A stretch of 59,121 nt of DNA from Armatimonadetes bacterium UBA1398. GTDB lineage: Bacteria; Armatimonadota; Zipacnadia; UBA1398. The translations under genes were made by a program, and so were the position numbers. The notes under the pieces are model-generated. The model made no database searches and was not told the DNA's origin. It saw nothing but the letters and a program-made list of their open reading frames with translations. The stretch lies in the NCBI GenBank assembly GCA_002305165.1, contig DBQI01000054.1, positions 11,109 through 70,229 on the forward strand. The letters are read 5' to 3'. Within the stretch, counting starts at the first letter, position 1, and each line of letters opens with the position of its first letter. Shown piece by piece: positions 35,933-45,569 of this stretch.

Positions 35933-37891
35933 CTACCCGCCCCTCACCTCCAGCGTGGAGAACTCGGTCTCGGTCCCCGTCACTGTGTAGCCCACGTAGC
36001 TCACGGCGGACCAGTCCTTCCGCAGGGCGCTCAGAAGCTCCACACCGTCGACCACCAGCCGCAGCCGTTTCGTCCGCAGGTTTGCCTCAAAGGAGACCTT
36101 GAATACCTGCTCCTTCTCGAAGTCCACGGGCAGGCGGATGAGGGCCTCCTCCTCGCCGAAGCCTCCGTGCTGGATGACGAGCTCGCCCGCTCCGATGTAT
36201 ACGCCGGCCTTGACCAGGCTAGCAGGGTCTGTCGCAGGGCCGAAGCAGAGCATCCCGTTGCGCGTCCCCTCAGCGAGACGGGTGCGCATGCGGCACGAGA
36301 CGCTCACGCGCTCGAAGCAGGTCTGGGGGAGCTTCTGCAAGGCGTACCCACTGCCGCCCGAAGCGATGAGGTACCCCAGCCCCTCGTCGCGCACCCCGGC
36401 GCCGATCAGGCGTTCGAAGTCCGGATGGCGGAGCCGCGCCAGCTCGGCCTCGATGTCATCGCCGTAGAGAGCCTGGAGCCGCCGGATCTCTTCCTTGAGC
36501 CGAGCCACCACCCCTGCATAGGCGGGGACGTCGATGCGGTTCTGAAGCTCCTCCGGGTCGAGGGCGAGGTCGTAGAGCTCCCAGGCGTCGATGTCGTGGT
36601 AGAAGTGCATGAGCTTGTACCGCTTGGTGCGCACGCCGTAGTGGCGCTTCACCATGTGAACGGCTGGGTACTCGTAGTAGTGGTAGTAGATCGAGTCACG
36701 CCAGCCCTGGCGCGGGCCCCCTACCAGCATGGGCAGGAAGGAGTCTCCCTGCATCTCGTCGGGCACCGGAGCGCTGGCAGCGTCGAGCAGCGTTGGGGCG
36801 AAGTCCACGTTCTGGATCAGCTCATCGTTCGTGCTCGCCGGCTCGATGACGCCCGGCCAGCGCATCACGAGGGGCATCCGCAGCGATTCCTCGTACATGA
36901 AGCGCTTGTCGAACCAGCCGTGGTCACCGAGATAGAAGCCCTGGTCGGATGTGTAGATGACGAGGGTGTCCTCGGCGAGGCCCGATTCGTCGAGGTACTC
37001 GAGGATGCGCCCCGTGTTGTCGTCGACGGACCGGATACAGCGGAGGTAGTCCTTGATGTAGTGCTGGTACCTCCACTCGCGCAGCTCGCGCTCGGACAGC
37101 CCCTCCGGCGGCACCCGGCCCTTGAGGTCGGAGTCCAGGGTGAGGTGGTTGAGGATAGTCATCTCCTGCTCGAAGGCCGCCCGGGACTTGGATTCCCAAT
37201 CGTCGTGCAAGGTTGCCGGCACGGGGATCTCGGTGTCCTCCCAGAGAGTGCGGTACTTATCGGGCGGCAGCCACTCCCGGTGGGGCGCCTTGTGGTGGCA
37301 CATCAGCAGGAAGGGCACGCTGGGGTCCCGCCCCGCCCGGAGCCAGTCGATGGCGTAGTCGGCGGTCAAGTCCGTCACGTAGCCCTGCCGGCGGCTCCGC
37401 TGACCCATCTCGATGAACTCGGGGTCCTGGTAGACCCCCTGGCCGGGCAGGATGCTCCAGTAGTCGAACCCCGTTGGGTCGGACTTCAGGTGCCACTTCC
37501 CGATCAGAGCGGTGCGGTACCCGACTGACTGAAGCACCTTAGGGAAGGTGTTCTGTGTGCCATCGAACTCGACGGCGTTATCGATGACGCCGTTGAGATG
37601 GCTGAACTTGCCGGTGAGGATGACCGCTCGGCTCGGGGCGCAGATCGAGTTGGTGCAGAAGCAGTTGTCGAACCGGAGGCCCTCCTGGGCGATCCGGTCG
37701 ATGTGCGGCGTCTGGTTGATCACGCTACCGTAGCATGAGATGGCGTGGGAAGCGTGGTCGTCGGACATCATGAAGAGGATGTTGGGCCTGGGTCGGCCCT
37801 GGGCTCGGGCGATCTGGGCGAGGGCCGCGACCGCCGGCAGGGCTCCCGCGTGCCGGATGAAGTCGCGCCGGCTGATGGCTCCGCCGCTCAT
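35933..37891 (-). CDS. Tat-exported type I sulfatase with C-terminal beta domain
   Basis: The 652-residue protein starts with a twin-arginine signal (ISRRDFIRH to QIARAQG). The alkaline-phosphatase-like sulfatase domain has metal-binding Asp44-Asp45 (FMMSDDH), the formylglycine motif Cys84-Ala-Pro-Ser-Arg88, GKWHLKS near 135 and the TSDQGFYLGDHGWFDK region near 320. Cys84 must be converted to formylglycine before Tat export; no maturase gene is in the window. Residues about 475-652 form an extra beta-rich domain, possibly carbohydrate-binding (VDFEKEQVFKVSFEANLRTKRLRLVVDG). It probably removes sulfate from polysaccharides outside the cell. GGAGG lies seven bases before the ATG. Confidence 0.95.
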   Translation of the reverse strand: MSGGAISRRDFIRHAGALPAVAALAQIARAQGRPRPNILFMMSDDHASHAISCYGSVINQTPHIDRIAQEGLRFDNCFCTNSICAPSRAVILTGKFSHLNGVIDNAVEFDGTQNTFPKVLQSVGYRTALIGKWHLKSDPTGFDYWSILPGQGVYQDPEFIEMGQRSRRQGYVTDLTADYAIDWLRAGRDPSVPFLLMCHHKAPHREWLPPDKYRTLWEDTEIPVPATLHDDWESKSRAAFEQEMTILNHLTLDSDLKGRVPPEGLSERELREWRYQHYIKDYLRCIRSVDDNTGRILEYLDESGLAEDTLVIYTSDQGFYLGDHGWFDKRFMYEESLRMPLVMRWPGVIEPASTNDELIQNVDFAPTLLDAASAPVPDEMQGDSFLPMLVGGPRQGWRDSIYYHYYEYPAVHMVKRHYGVRTKRYKLMHFYHDIDAWELYDLALDPEELQNRIDVPAYAGVVARLKEEIRRLQALYGDDIEAELARLRHPDFERLIGAGVRDEGLGYLIASGGSGYALQKLPQTCFERVSVSCRMRTRLAEGTRNGMLCFGPATDPASLVKAGVYIGAGELVIQHGGFGEEEALIRLPVDFEKEQVFKVSFEANLRTKRLRLVVDGVELLSALRKDWSAVSYVGYTVTGTETEFSTLEVRGG

Positions 37892-37970
37892 CGATGCGCC
37901 TCCCCTGGCTGGTCGTAGGCGGGGAAATTCTCGGCGCCGCGTCGGATGCCTGCAAGCCGGTGGGGTCGGG

Positions 37971-38837
37971 CTAGGCGAGTTGAGCCCTCAGGCTCTCGGC
38001 GGCGAGGCGCGTCGCCTCCACGAACCGCTCGGGTGGCAGATCAGCCGCCTCCCAGGCGTACAGCAGGCTGCGGGAGGAGTTGACACAGGCACCCAGCCCG
38101 TCGTCACCGAAAGCGGACCGGAGCTTCGCGGGATCGCCCCCTTGGGCTCCAACGCCCGGAAGCAAGAGGATCGAGCGCGGCATCCGCTGACGTAGGGCGG
38201 CCACATCCTGCGGATGGGTGGCGCCCACTACGGCGCCCACAGGCCCCCACGGGTCGTTAGCTTCCCGCCCTTCGGACCATGCGGCGACGAGGTCGGCCAT
38301 GGCCTCGCAGACCCGTCGGCCGTCGGCGAGCCGGAGATCCTGGAGGTCTGAGGAGCCGGGGTTCGAGGTCTTGACCAGCACGAAGAGGCCCGCGCCCCAG
38401 CGGTCGCACGCCTCCAGGAAGGGCTCCATGGCGTCCCCGCCCAGGTAGGCGTTGACGGTGAGGGCATCGGCGCCGATGGGGCCCGCCGGATCGAGATGCG
38501 TGGCGTACGCCGATGCCGTCGATCCGATGTCGCCCCGTTTGGCGTCCAGGATGACCGGCAGACCGCGCTCGCGCGCCGCGGCCACGACCGCCACGAGGGC
38601 CTCCCAGCCCGGGGCGCCCCATCGCTCGAAGAAGGCGATCTGCGGCTTGACGGCGCAGGCGAGGTCGTGGCAGCCCTCGAGAATGCCCAGGCAGAACTCC
38701 CGAGCCGCATCGGGATCGGACATCGCGGCGAAACGCGGGATCTCGCGGATACGGCCCATGTGCGGGTCGAGCCCAATAACGACGCGCGAGTCCGTCGCCC
38801 GCATCCTACCTGCAAGACGCGCTCCGAAACCTGCCAC
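37971..38837 (-). CDS. pyrF: Orotidine 5'-phosphate decarboxylase (type 2)
   Basis: PyrF decarboxylates OMP to UMP, the last step of de novo pyrimidine synthesis. The signature DAKRGDIG is at 98-105, preceded by GLDPH (22-26) and VKPQIAFFE (63-71), which mark the longer type 2 subfamily. The GTG at 38837 is favoured by AAAAGGAG seven bases upstream; a further GTG at 38867 would add ten residues. Length is 288 residues from this start. It lies 38 bases downstream of the ABC exporter gene and 79 bases before the sulfatase start on the same strand. Confidence 0.95.
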   Translation of the reverse strand: MAGFGARLAGRMRATDSRVVIGLDPHMGRIREIPRFAAMSDPDAAREFCLGILEGCHDLACAVKPQIAFFERWGAPGWEALVAVVAAARERGLPVILDAKRGDIGSTASAYATHLDPAGPIGADALTVNAYLGGDAMEPFLEACDRWGAGLFVLVKTSNPGSSDLQDLRLADGRRVCEAMADLVAAWSEGREANDPWGPVGAVVGATHPQDVAALRQRMPRSILLLPGVGAQGGDPAKLRSAFGDDGLGACVNSSRSLLYAWEAADLPPERFVEATRLAAESLRAQLA

Positions 38838-38875
38838 CAGGGAGCTCCTTTTCGTCGACGGCCCCACACTGGGGG

Positions 38876-40660
38876 CTAGAAGCGGAGGATGCCCTCTTCC
38901 TCTGGGGTCTTGAACTGGATCTCCGCGAGCTTGGCGTACCGGCCGCCCTGGGCGACCAGTTGGGTGTGAGTGCCCCGCTCGGTAAGCTCGCCGTTGTCTA
39001 CCACCAGGATCTGGTCGGCGTTCATCACCGTGGAGAGCCGGTGCGCGATGGCGAAGGTGGTTCGTGAGGACATGAGCCCCTCGAGGGCCTGCTGGATCAG
39101 GTGCTCGGACTCGGAGTCCAGGGCGGAAGTCGCCTCGTCGAGGATGAGGATCTTGGGGTTGCGGAGGATAGCGCGGGCAATGGCGATCCGCTGCTTCTGA
39201 CCGCCCGATAGCTTGGCCCCCCGTTCGCCGACCTCCGTGTCGTACCCGTCCCGGAACTCCATGATGAAGTCGTGGGCGTTGGCGGCCCGGGTGGCCGCTT
39301 CCAGCTCGGCCTCCGTCGCGTCGGGCTTGCCGTACATGATGTTCTCCCGAAGGGTGCCCGAGAAGAGGAAGGTCTCCTGGAGGACGATTCCGATGTCCTG
39401 CCTCAGAGCGCTCAGCTTCAGCTTCCGCAGGTCGACGCCGTCGAGCTTCACGGTTCCGCTGATGGGGTCATAGAAGCGTGGAATGAGGTTGATCAGGGTC
39501 GACTTGCCGCCGCCGCTCGGCCCCACCAGAGCGGTGACGGTACCCGGCTCGGCGACGAAGCTGATGTTCTTGAGGACCAGCTCGTCGGGCTCATAGGAGA
39601 AGAAGACGTCCTCGAACTCGACCTCGCCCCTGATTTCATTGAGCACAACGGCGTCCGGCGCCTCTTCCACGTCCGGAATGGTGTCCAGAGTGGCGAAGAT
39701 CCGGTCGATGCAGGCGCTCGCGCGCACAATGGCGTCGTTCACGTTGGTCATGTTGATGATGGGCTGATACATGCGGCCCACGAGGGTGGTGTAGACCACG
39801 AGGTCCGCCACGTGCATCGTGTCCGGCGTGGTGCACGCGCGCCAGATGATGTAAAGCGAGATGGCCTCGGTCCCGACCAGGGTGATGAAGCCCGCCATGT
39901 GTCCGAAGGCAGTGGACCACATGCCCTGCCGGACGCTGAGCCGGAGGTTCTCCCGGGCCAGCGAGACGAAGGCCCGTGCCTCGGTCCGCTCGGTCGCGAA
40001 GCTCTTGACGACGCGGACGCCGGACACGCGCTCCTGAAGGTCGTTGGTGATAGAGGTGAACTTGTCCCGCACCTCGATGCTGACGGAGCGGATCCGCTTC
40101 CGGAAGACCTGGTAGTTCAGCACATAGAGGGGTAGGAAGATGCAGGCCATCAGGGCGATCTGCCACGACTCGATGAAGAGGTAGATTGCGAAGACGACGA
40201 GGACGACCGTGTCGACCACGAACTGGGAGAGGGCGCCCGTGGTGACCTGCCGGATGCCCTCCACGTCCCACAGGACACGGCTCATGATGCCGCCGGTCTG
40301 GACTCCCTCGTAGTAGCGCAGAGACAGCTTCTGGATGTGCCTGTAAAGCTGCTGTCGGATGTCGAAAACGAGCCGCTCACCCAGGCGGATCGTCACGATC
40401 TGCCTGCGGTAGCCCAGGAGCCGCTCGACGACGCTGATCCCGAAGCGTATGGCGATGAGGATCGCGCCGTAGACCCATGCTTCGTGGGTCCTGCCCTCGG
40501 CGATCATGGGCGGCAGGTCCTCGAGGATGGCGGCGAAGATCTTGACCGTCGGGAGGATGACCACGGCGAGGATGGCCGAGTAGAGGACGATCTCGAGGAA
40601 CCGCCATTTGTGAGGTCGGATGAAGCCGAGGAAGCGGCGGAAGTTGTTGGCGCTCTTCAT
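38876..40660 (-). CDS. ABC exporter half-transporter (MsbA-like, TM domain fused to ATPase)
   Basis: The 594-residue protein has six membrane helices in about 15-310 followed by an ABC ATPase: Walker A GPSGGGKST with Lys386, Q-loop near 425 (IGIVLQETFLF), signature LSGGQKQR near 480, Walker B ILILDEATSALD near 500 and the H-loop IAHRLST. This is the homodimeric type IV exporter architecture of lipid A flippases and multidrug exporters. Lipid or drug specificity cannot be read. pyrF follows at 38 bases and may be cotranscribed. The 114-base gap upstream holds nothing obvious. Confidence 0.95.
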   Translation of the reverse strand: MKSANNFRRFLGFIRPHKWRFLEIVLYSAILAVVILPTVKIFAAILEDLPPMIAEGRTHEAWVYGAILIAIRFGISVVERLLGYRRQIVTIRLGERLVFDIRQQLYRHIQKLSLRYYEGVQTGGIMSRVLWDVEGIRQVTTGALSQFVVDTVVLVVFAIYLFIESWQIALMACIFLPLYVLNYQVFRKRIRSVSIEVRDKFTSITNDLQERVSGVRVVKSFATERTEARAFVSLARENLRLSVRQGMWSTAFGHMAGFITLVGTEAISLYIIWRACTTPDTMHVADLVVYTTLVGRMYQPIINMTNVNDAIVRASACIDRIFATLDTIPDVEEAPDAVVLNEIRGEVEFEDVFFSYEPDELVLKNISFVAEPGTVTALVGPSGGGKSTLINLIPRFYDPISGTVKLDGVDLRKLKLSALRQDIGIVLQETFLFSGTLRENIMYGKPDATEAELEAATRAANAHDFIMEFRDGYDTEVGERGAKLSGGQKQRIAIARAILRNPKILILDEATSALDSESEHLIQQALEGLMSSRTTFAIAHRLSTVMNADQILVVDNGELTERGTHTQLVAQGGRYAKLAEIQFKTPEEEGILRF

Positions 40661-40774
40661 CGGGTGTTATCCGGCGCGGACGCCGGCAGTTACCTCCCCT
40701 GGGGCGGGGCGCGATGCTCCCGTCCTCGACGCGCCGGCCATTCTAGCACGATGCTACGCCGAGACCAACGGGCG

Positions 40775-42490
40775 TCACTGTGCCATATGGTAACCGGCCA
40801 CATACCAGCGGCCGTCGCTTCGCGACAGGAACAGTTTCCGGCCCGCGCCGCCCAGGATATAGACCATCTCGAAGCGTCCATCCTCCCCCGCGTAGGGGAC
40901 CGAGGTGGCCCGCTCGACGCCGGAGGGGCCCGCGGCGCGAAGGATGTCGCTCAGGGCGGCGGCACGCTCGCCCTCCCACTGCTCCTGGATCATCACGCCG
41001 TCGGTGGTGACCCTCTCCAGCACAGGCAGGCACAGATCGCCCATGCGGCCCAGGTCTCCTCCCTCGAGGGCGCGCCCCAGGTCGCTCAGGAAGCAGCTCA
41101 GACTACGATAGAGGGCGCGGTCATCGCCGCCCGAGTAGGTGAGCAGGGCGGCGCCCTCCATGAGGAGCTCGGGCTCGCCGCCCGTTACGGGGACCGTGTA
41201 GACGGATGGGCTGCGGCGCGGCCCCAGGCTCAGGACGATCCGCTCGCCGTCGGGAGTGAAGCCTAGGAGCGAGACGGCATCCTCGTGGAACCCCGAGGAG
41301 CGCCCCCGGTAGATGACCTGGTCAAGGGACGGCTCGGCGACGGGCACGACATGGATCTCGTCAGGCGTGCCGGGGGCGGAGGAGTTCTGCAGGATGAAGG
41401 CGATACGCTCGCCGTCGTAGGACCAGATGGGCCGGCGGGCCCTGGCCTCGCCAGTGACGATGAGGGGCGCGGGGGCGTTCCCCAACCCGTCGGCCAGGTA
41501 GAGCACGCTGCTGCCCTGCTGGACGGAGGAGAACACGAGCCGCGAGCCATCGGGCGACCAGGAGGCTTGCCCGGAGGCGGGGATGATAGGTGGATCGAGC
41601 AGGGGCAGAAGGTCGGCCCCGAGCCGGATCAGAAGCAAGCGAGAGACCTCATCCTCGGCCGCGATGATCCGCTCGGTGGGGTGGGCAGCCGAGATCGAGG
41701 CATAGTGGTTGCCGATCAGCATGGGCACGGCTAGATCATCGCCGGCATCGGCGGCGAACCCGGGCAGATCCGCGCCAGGTCCGCCCGGCAGGTCCTCATC
41801 GGGGGTCTTGCGCACGGGCACGGCGAGAAGCTGGGTGTCCTGAGGGCCGTACGCCACAAACACGATGTGCCGGCCGTCGTGTCCCCACACGGGGCTGGCG
41901 CACACGAAGGGACCCTCCAGTCCCATGTTCAGCGCGATCGCGTTCAGGTCGGTGATCCGCCGACGCCGGTTGCGGGCGATATCGATCACGACGATCTCGC
42001 CCCCCTCGGCGTAGGCGAGAAACCGGCCGTCGGGCGACCAGCTCAACCGATCCCATGAGAACTCGGAGGTGATGGTCGTCAGGGCGCGGCGCGTCCCATC
42101 GGCGACACCCTCGACGTAGAGCGTGTCTTCGAGGACATAGGCGACCTTATCCCGCGGGTCCAAAGTCACGTCGATGTTGAGGACATCGCCCTCGAGCAGC
42201 TCAACCACGCGGCTGTAGCTGTCATGGCCCGGCAGGGCGAGGGTCACCCGGTACCGATGGGCGGCCTCGCCGATAGCGCTGTGGATCGGTACGGTGGCGG
42301 GACTGATGCCCTTGAGGTGCATGCCGGTGCCGCCTCCCTCGGACCCGACATAGATCGTCGCTCCGGGCGGCTCGGTCGTGATGACGAGTTGAGCCTCGTC
42401 AGGCGCCTGCCGGGCCGGCTCCTCATCCTGGGCCAGGGCTGAGAGGCCCGTCAGGGCCAGGCTCAGCCAGACCCAGGTGATCAGCCTCAT
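40775..42490 (-). CDS. Exported PEGA-domain and TolB-like beta-propeller protein
   Basis: Signal peptide (MRLITWVWLSLALTGLSALAQ), then a PEGA domain at about 33-112 (AQLVITTEPPGATIYVGSEGGGTGMHLKG to VVELLEGDVLNIDVTLDP), and a propeller at about 115-440 with PD40 blades marked by LSWSPDGRFLAYAEGG, SPVWGHDGRHIVFVAY, ASWSPDGSRLVFSS, RPIWSYDGERIAFIL and LLGFTPDGERIVLSLG. The last 120 residues are an alpha/beta domain resembling an SnoaL-like fold (SLSCFLSDLGRALEGGDLGRM to GRWYVAGYHMAQ). It starts on the ATGA overlap with the upstream paralogue's stop, so the pair is coupled. Such proteins often act as periplasmic interaction modules; role unknown. Confidence 0.85.
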   Translation of the reverse strand: MRLITWVWLSLALTGLSALAQDEEPARQAPDEAQLVITTEPPGATIYVGSEGGGTGMHLKGISPATVPIHSAIGEAAHRYRVTLALPGHDSYSRVVELLEGDVLNIDVTLDPRDKVAYVLEDTLYVEGVADGTRRALTTITSEFSWDRLSWSPDGRFLAYAEGGEIVVIDIARNRRRRITDLNAIALNMGLEGPFVCASPVWGHDGRHIVFVAYGPQDTQLLAVPVRKTPDEDLPGGPGADLPGFAADAGDDLAVPMLIGNHYASISAAHPTERIIAAEDEVSRLLLIRLGADLLPLLDPPIIPASGQASWSPDGSRLVFSSVQQGSSVLYLADGLGNAPAPLIVTGEARARRPIWSYDGERIAFILQNSSAPGTPDEIHVVPVAEPSLDQVIYRGRSSGFHEDAVSLLGFTPDGERIVLSLGPRRSPSVYTVPVTGGEPELLMEGAALLTYSGGDDRALYRSLSCFLSDLGRALEGGDLGRMGDLCLPVLERVTTDGVMIQEQWEGERAAALSDILRAAGPSGVERATSVPYAGEDGRFEMVYILGGAGRKLFLSRSDGRWYVAGYHMAQ

Positions 42491-43821
42491 GCGGAGTCCT
42501 CCTCGGGCTCGTCAACCTCGGCGTCCTCCGAGACCGGCGGGGCCCCCGCGACGGCCTCGGACCACGAGGGGATGCCCGAATTGAAGAGGAGCACCTCGTT
42601 GGAGCCGGGCTGCGAGAGGTCGGTGAGGTACGTGCGATGATCGGGGGGGATGCCGACGCGGTAGGCGAGGCGGTTCGAGTAGGGGACGAACCCCAGGGGC
42701 GCCAGGGAGGCCGAGTGCGGGTGACCGCGGCCATCCACGAGGAGAACGGGCTCACCCTCGACGCCCGGCGCATGCACCAGCCAGATCTCGTCCCACCGCG
42801 AGCGGACGGTGAGGTAGCGGTGGATCGTGCAGAGGACGGCTTTGCCGTTGGGGTGCCAGACCAGATCCACCGGCCCGGCCTGCTCCGAGGCGGTGACCTG
42901 TATGAGCTTGCCGAACCCGCCATCGCCCACATAAAGCTCGCCCTTGAGGGCGGCCGCCACGTGCGAGCCGTCGGGCGACCAGGTGAGCTCGCTGACGCCC
43001 GGGAGGTCGCTGAGGATGTCCACATCACCCGAGGCGCGGATGCCGTAGACCACCGTTCCCTCAGATGTGGTGACCGCGACCATATCCTCCCTCGGCGCCG
43101 CGCTGACACGCACGGCGCCCTTGGCGATGACCTTCGCGGGGGAGTCACCATCAATGGGACAGAGGAAGGCCGCGGACTCGCCCTGGCCCCACGCGCCGAG
43201 GCAGACGAGCCCCTGGCCGCTCGGCAGGGCCACGGCCCCCCAGAGGGCCACGGGCTGCTGAATGCCCAGCGCCTGGGCCGCCTGAGCGGGCGTGATGGCG
43301 GTGCCCAGCCGCTTCCCCTCGGGACCGTAGAGGGCCAGCTCACCCGCCGCCCAGACGGCCACCGCCCTCGCTCCATCGATCCAGACGGGGGCCTCCCATG
43401 AGAGGGGCTGCTCCAGGGATGCCACATCCGTCGGCGTGGAGCCATCGGCGTTGGCCATCACGAGCTTTCCGTCGCTCACGTAGGTCAGGAACCGCCGCGG
43501 CTCCAGCCGGGCGACCAGGCGGACTTCATCACCCGCAGAGACCGTGACCAGGCTTGTGTACGGCTCGTACCCAGGCTTCTCGAAGGTGAACCGGAGCTCG
43601 CGGGGGGTGTGGCCCAGGTCGTAGACGGGCACCCGGGTGGGGGTGACACCCTTCTCCCAAGACTCTTGGCTCATGGGGTGGCCGACGAGTATGCGCGCTC
43701 CCGGCGGGTCGGAGATACAGGCGACCCACGCCTTCGGTCCCCCCTCACCCTCGAACTGCGCTGCCGCCGGCAGGATCGTCAGCAGTGACGCGAGGCACGC
43801 CCACAGCAGGAACGTCCGCAT
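42487..43821 (-). CDS. Exported PEGA-domain and beta-propeller protein, paralogue of the next gene
   Basis: The ATG at 43821 begins the signal peptide (MRTFLLWACLASLLTILPAAAQ) with GGAGGTG 11 bases upstream; the open frame continues 15 codons further without support. A PEGA module follows at about 30-108 (WVACISDPPGARILVGHPMS, FTFEKPGYEPYTSLVTVSAGDEVRLVARLEP), then propeller blades including LTWSPDGSHVAAALKGELYV and LVWHPNGKAVLCTIHRYL. The acidic C-terminus (EDAEVDEPEEDSA) is distinctive. The 444-residue product shares architecture with its downstream neighbour, with which it overlaps by four bases. Confidence 0.85.
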   Translation of the reverse strand: MRTFLLWACLASLLTILPAAAQFEGEGGPKAWVACISDPPGARILVGHPMSQESWEKGVTPTRVPVYDLGHTPRELRFTFEKPGYEPYTSLVTVSAGDEVRLVARLEPRRFLTYVSDGKLVMANADGSTPTDVASLEQPLSWEAPVWIDGARAVAVWAAGELALYGPEGKRLGTAITPAQAAQALGIQQPVALWGAVALPSGQGLVCLGAWGQGESAAFLCPIDGDSPAKVIAKGAVRVSAAPREDMVAVTTSEGTVVYGIRASGDVDILSDLPGVSELTWSPDGSHVAAALKGELYVGDGGFGKLIQVTASEQAGPVDLVWHPNGKAVLCTIHRYLTVRSRWDEIWLVHAPGVEGEPVLLVDGRGHPHSASLAPLGFVPYSNRLAYRVGIPPDHRTYLTDLSQPGSNEVLLFNSGIPSWSEAVAGAPPVSEDAEVDEPEEDSA

Positions 43822-43911
43822 CGTCCCGGGTACACCTCCAGAGTCGGGCGCCAGTTTCCCCAGCACCCGTAGTTAGCCCACCGACGGGGCAACCCCTCCT
43901 CCGACGGCGCG

Positions 43912-45300
43912 TCAGCCGCCCGCCCAAGCGAGGGTCGCCAGATTGATGTTCATGCTGTCCTCGTACGCGACGAGCCTGCCGTCGGGCGACCAAGCAAGCT
44001 CATAGGCGTACTTCTCCACGGGGGCCTGTCCCAACTCTACCGCGTGCCCGGTGGCCAGGTCCATGCCCCACAGGAAGGATCCGGACTGCTTCTCCACGAC
44101 CACTACGGCCTTGGTCCCGTCGAGGGACAGGACGGGCCGCACCGCGCTGCCGCCCATGGGCAGCGGCTCGCTCGTCCCGGTGCGCAGATCGCATCGGAAG
44201 AGGGCGCGGTCGGCGCGCTCGAAGTACTGGCCGTCTCCGGTCACGTCACGGCCCGCAGCCCCTCCGACGTACACCGTCGAGCCGTCTGCGGCGAACTGGG
44301 GCAGGCTCAGGTCCCATCCTCCGGGCGCCAGGCTGCGCATGAGGTTCACGGGCGTCCCGCGACGCGGCATGAACACCAGGACCTCAGCATCCTGGAAGTC
44401 CGGCTGAACCACACAAGCCAGGCCCGAGCCGTCCGGGGACCAGTCGAAGGCCCTCACCGCCGTCGTGCGGTTGAGCTCCTCCCCGCCCGACACCGAGAGC
44501 AGCACCAACTCCTCCATCTCGGTCTTCACAGCGACCGCGTCGCTGGTCGGCGCCCACGCGATATCGACCACGGGGATCGGCGAGACCATACTGGGCTCCT
44601 CCCCCGGCGCGACCGTCCACAGGCACTCGCCGAACTCAGCGCCCTCGGTGGAGAGGAAGGCGAGCCGCGAGCCATCGGGAGACCATATCATGGGCCCGAA
44701 AACCGACGAGTGGCCGCTGATGAGCTGGGGCGTCGATCCGCCGCCCAGGGGGAGGTACCAGAGGCTGGCCGCTTCGTCCGCCACGCGGCGGAAGGCGATG
44801 CCAGCGCCTCCCGGCCTCAGCCGAGGATCCTGCCCCCGGACCTTCAGCGATCGCTCCCAAGCGGGCCCGGCGCCGTCAGCGGCCTGCTCGCTATCCACGG
44901 CGTACTCGGGCCAGAAGAGGGCCGGCGTGTCCGCGCCCGTCCAAACGAAGGAGGCCTTCAGCTCGGGGCCTGTCTTCGTCTCCAGCACCAACTCGCGCTC
45001 ATCGGTCTCGGTGTTCAGGATGTAGATGTAGTACTGATGGCTGCCTCGCGTGACGGGGATGGCATCCACGATATAGGTCATCCAGCGGCTGTCGGGTGAG
45101 AAGACGATGTCGTACACATAAAGGATCTCGTGGAAGCGCCCCTCGCCCATCATCGAGGGCAGGGAGACCGCCGTCCGGGTGCTCTCGACGGTGATCCCGT
45201 CGACGCCGCTCGCGAGGAGACCCGACTCGGCGGCCCATGCCCGGATCCGCCCTCCCCCGAGGGTTGCTCCCAAGAGGAGGACGACCAGCATAATCCGCAT
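43912..45300 (-). CDS. Exported TolB-like beta-propeller protein
   Basis: From the ATG at 45300 the product is 462 residues with a signal peptide (MRIMLVVLLLGATLGGG to RAWAAE). An ATG at 45348, with GGGAGG seven bases upstream, would add 16 residues and is nearly as likely. PD40 blades repeat throughout: VFSPDSRWMTYIVD, MIWSPDGSRLAFLSTEG, IAWAPTSDAVAVKTE, FDWSPDGSGLACVVQ and LAWSPDGRLVAYEDSM. Unlike the two downstream paralogues it lacks a PEGA domain. It is separated from them by 90 bases, so the three may form one unit. A 269-base gap separates it from the divergent zinc-ribbon gene. Confidence 0.8.
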   Translation of the reverse strand: MRIMLVVLLLGATLGGGRIRAWAAESGLLASGVDGITVESTRTAVSLPSMMGEGRFHEILYVYDIVFSPDSRWMTYIVDAIPVTRGSHQYYIYILNTETDERELVLETKTGPELKASFVWTGADTPALFWPEYAVDSEQAADGAGPAWERSLKVRGQDPRLRPGGAGIAFRRVADEAASLWYLPLGGGSTPQLISGHSSVFGPMIWSPDGSRLAFLSTEGAEFGECLWTVAPGEEPSMVSPIPVVDIAWAPTSDAVAVKTEMEELVLLSVSGGEELNRTTAVRAFDWSPDGSGLACVVQPDFQDAEVLVFMPRRGTPVNLMRSLAPGGWDLSLPQFAADGSTVYVGGAAGRDVTGDGQYFERADRALFRCDLRTGTSEPLPMGGSAVRPVLSLDGTKAVVVVEKQSGSFLWGMDLATGHAVELGQAPVEKYAYELAWSPDGRLVAYEDSMNINLATLAWAGG

Positions 45301-45569
45301 GCAGGCTTCCACTGGAATGCGCGGCCGACGCGCGTCCGCTGCCTCCATACCGGGGCCTCCCGTCTCCGTATCGGCTCGCTTCGCCACGGCATCATATACC
45401 CAACGTATCGGAATCAACCTTCGGTTCCGTCCGCCACCTACCGGAAGGGAGCTGGTCCGGAAGTGCCGAACAGATCTGCGGGCGGCAGAGCGTTCGAGGG
45501 CCGACCCGGAACTCATCCTACCGCGGTGAGCGGGCTGGGCAGCCCGCGCCGCTTCGGGGGGTAGTATCC

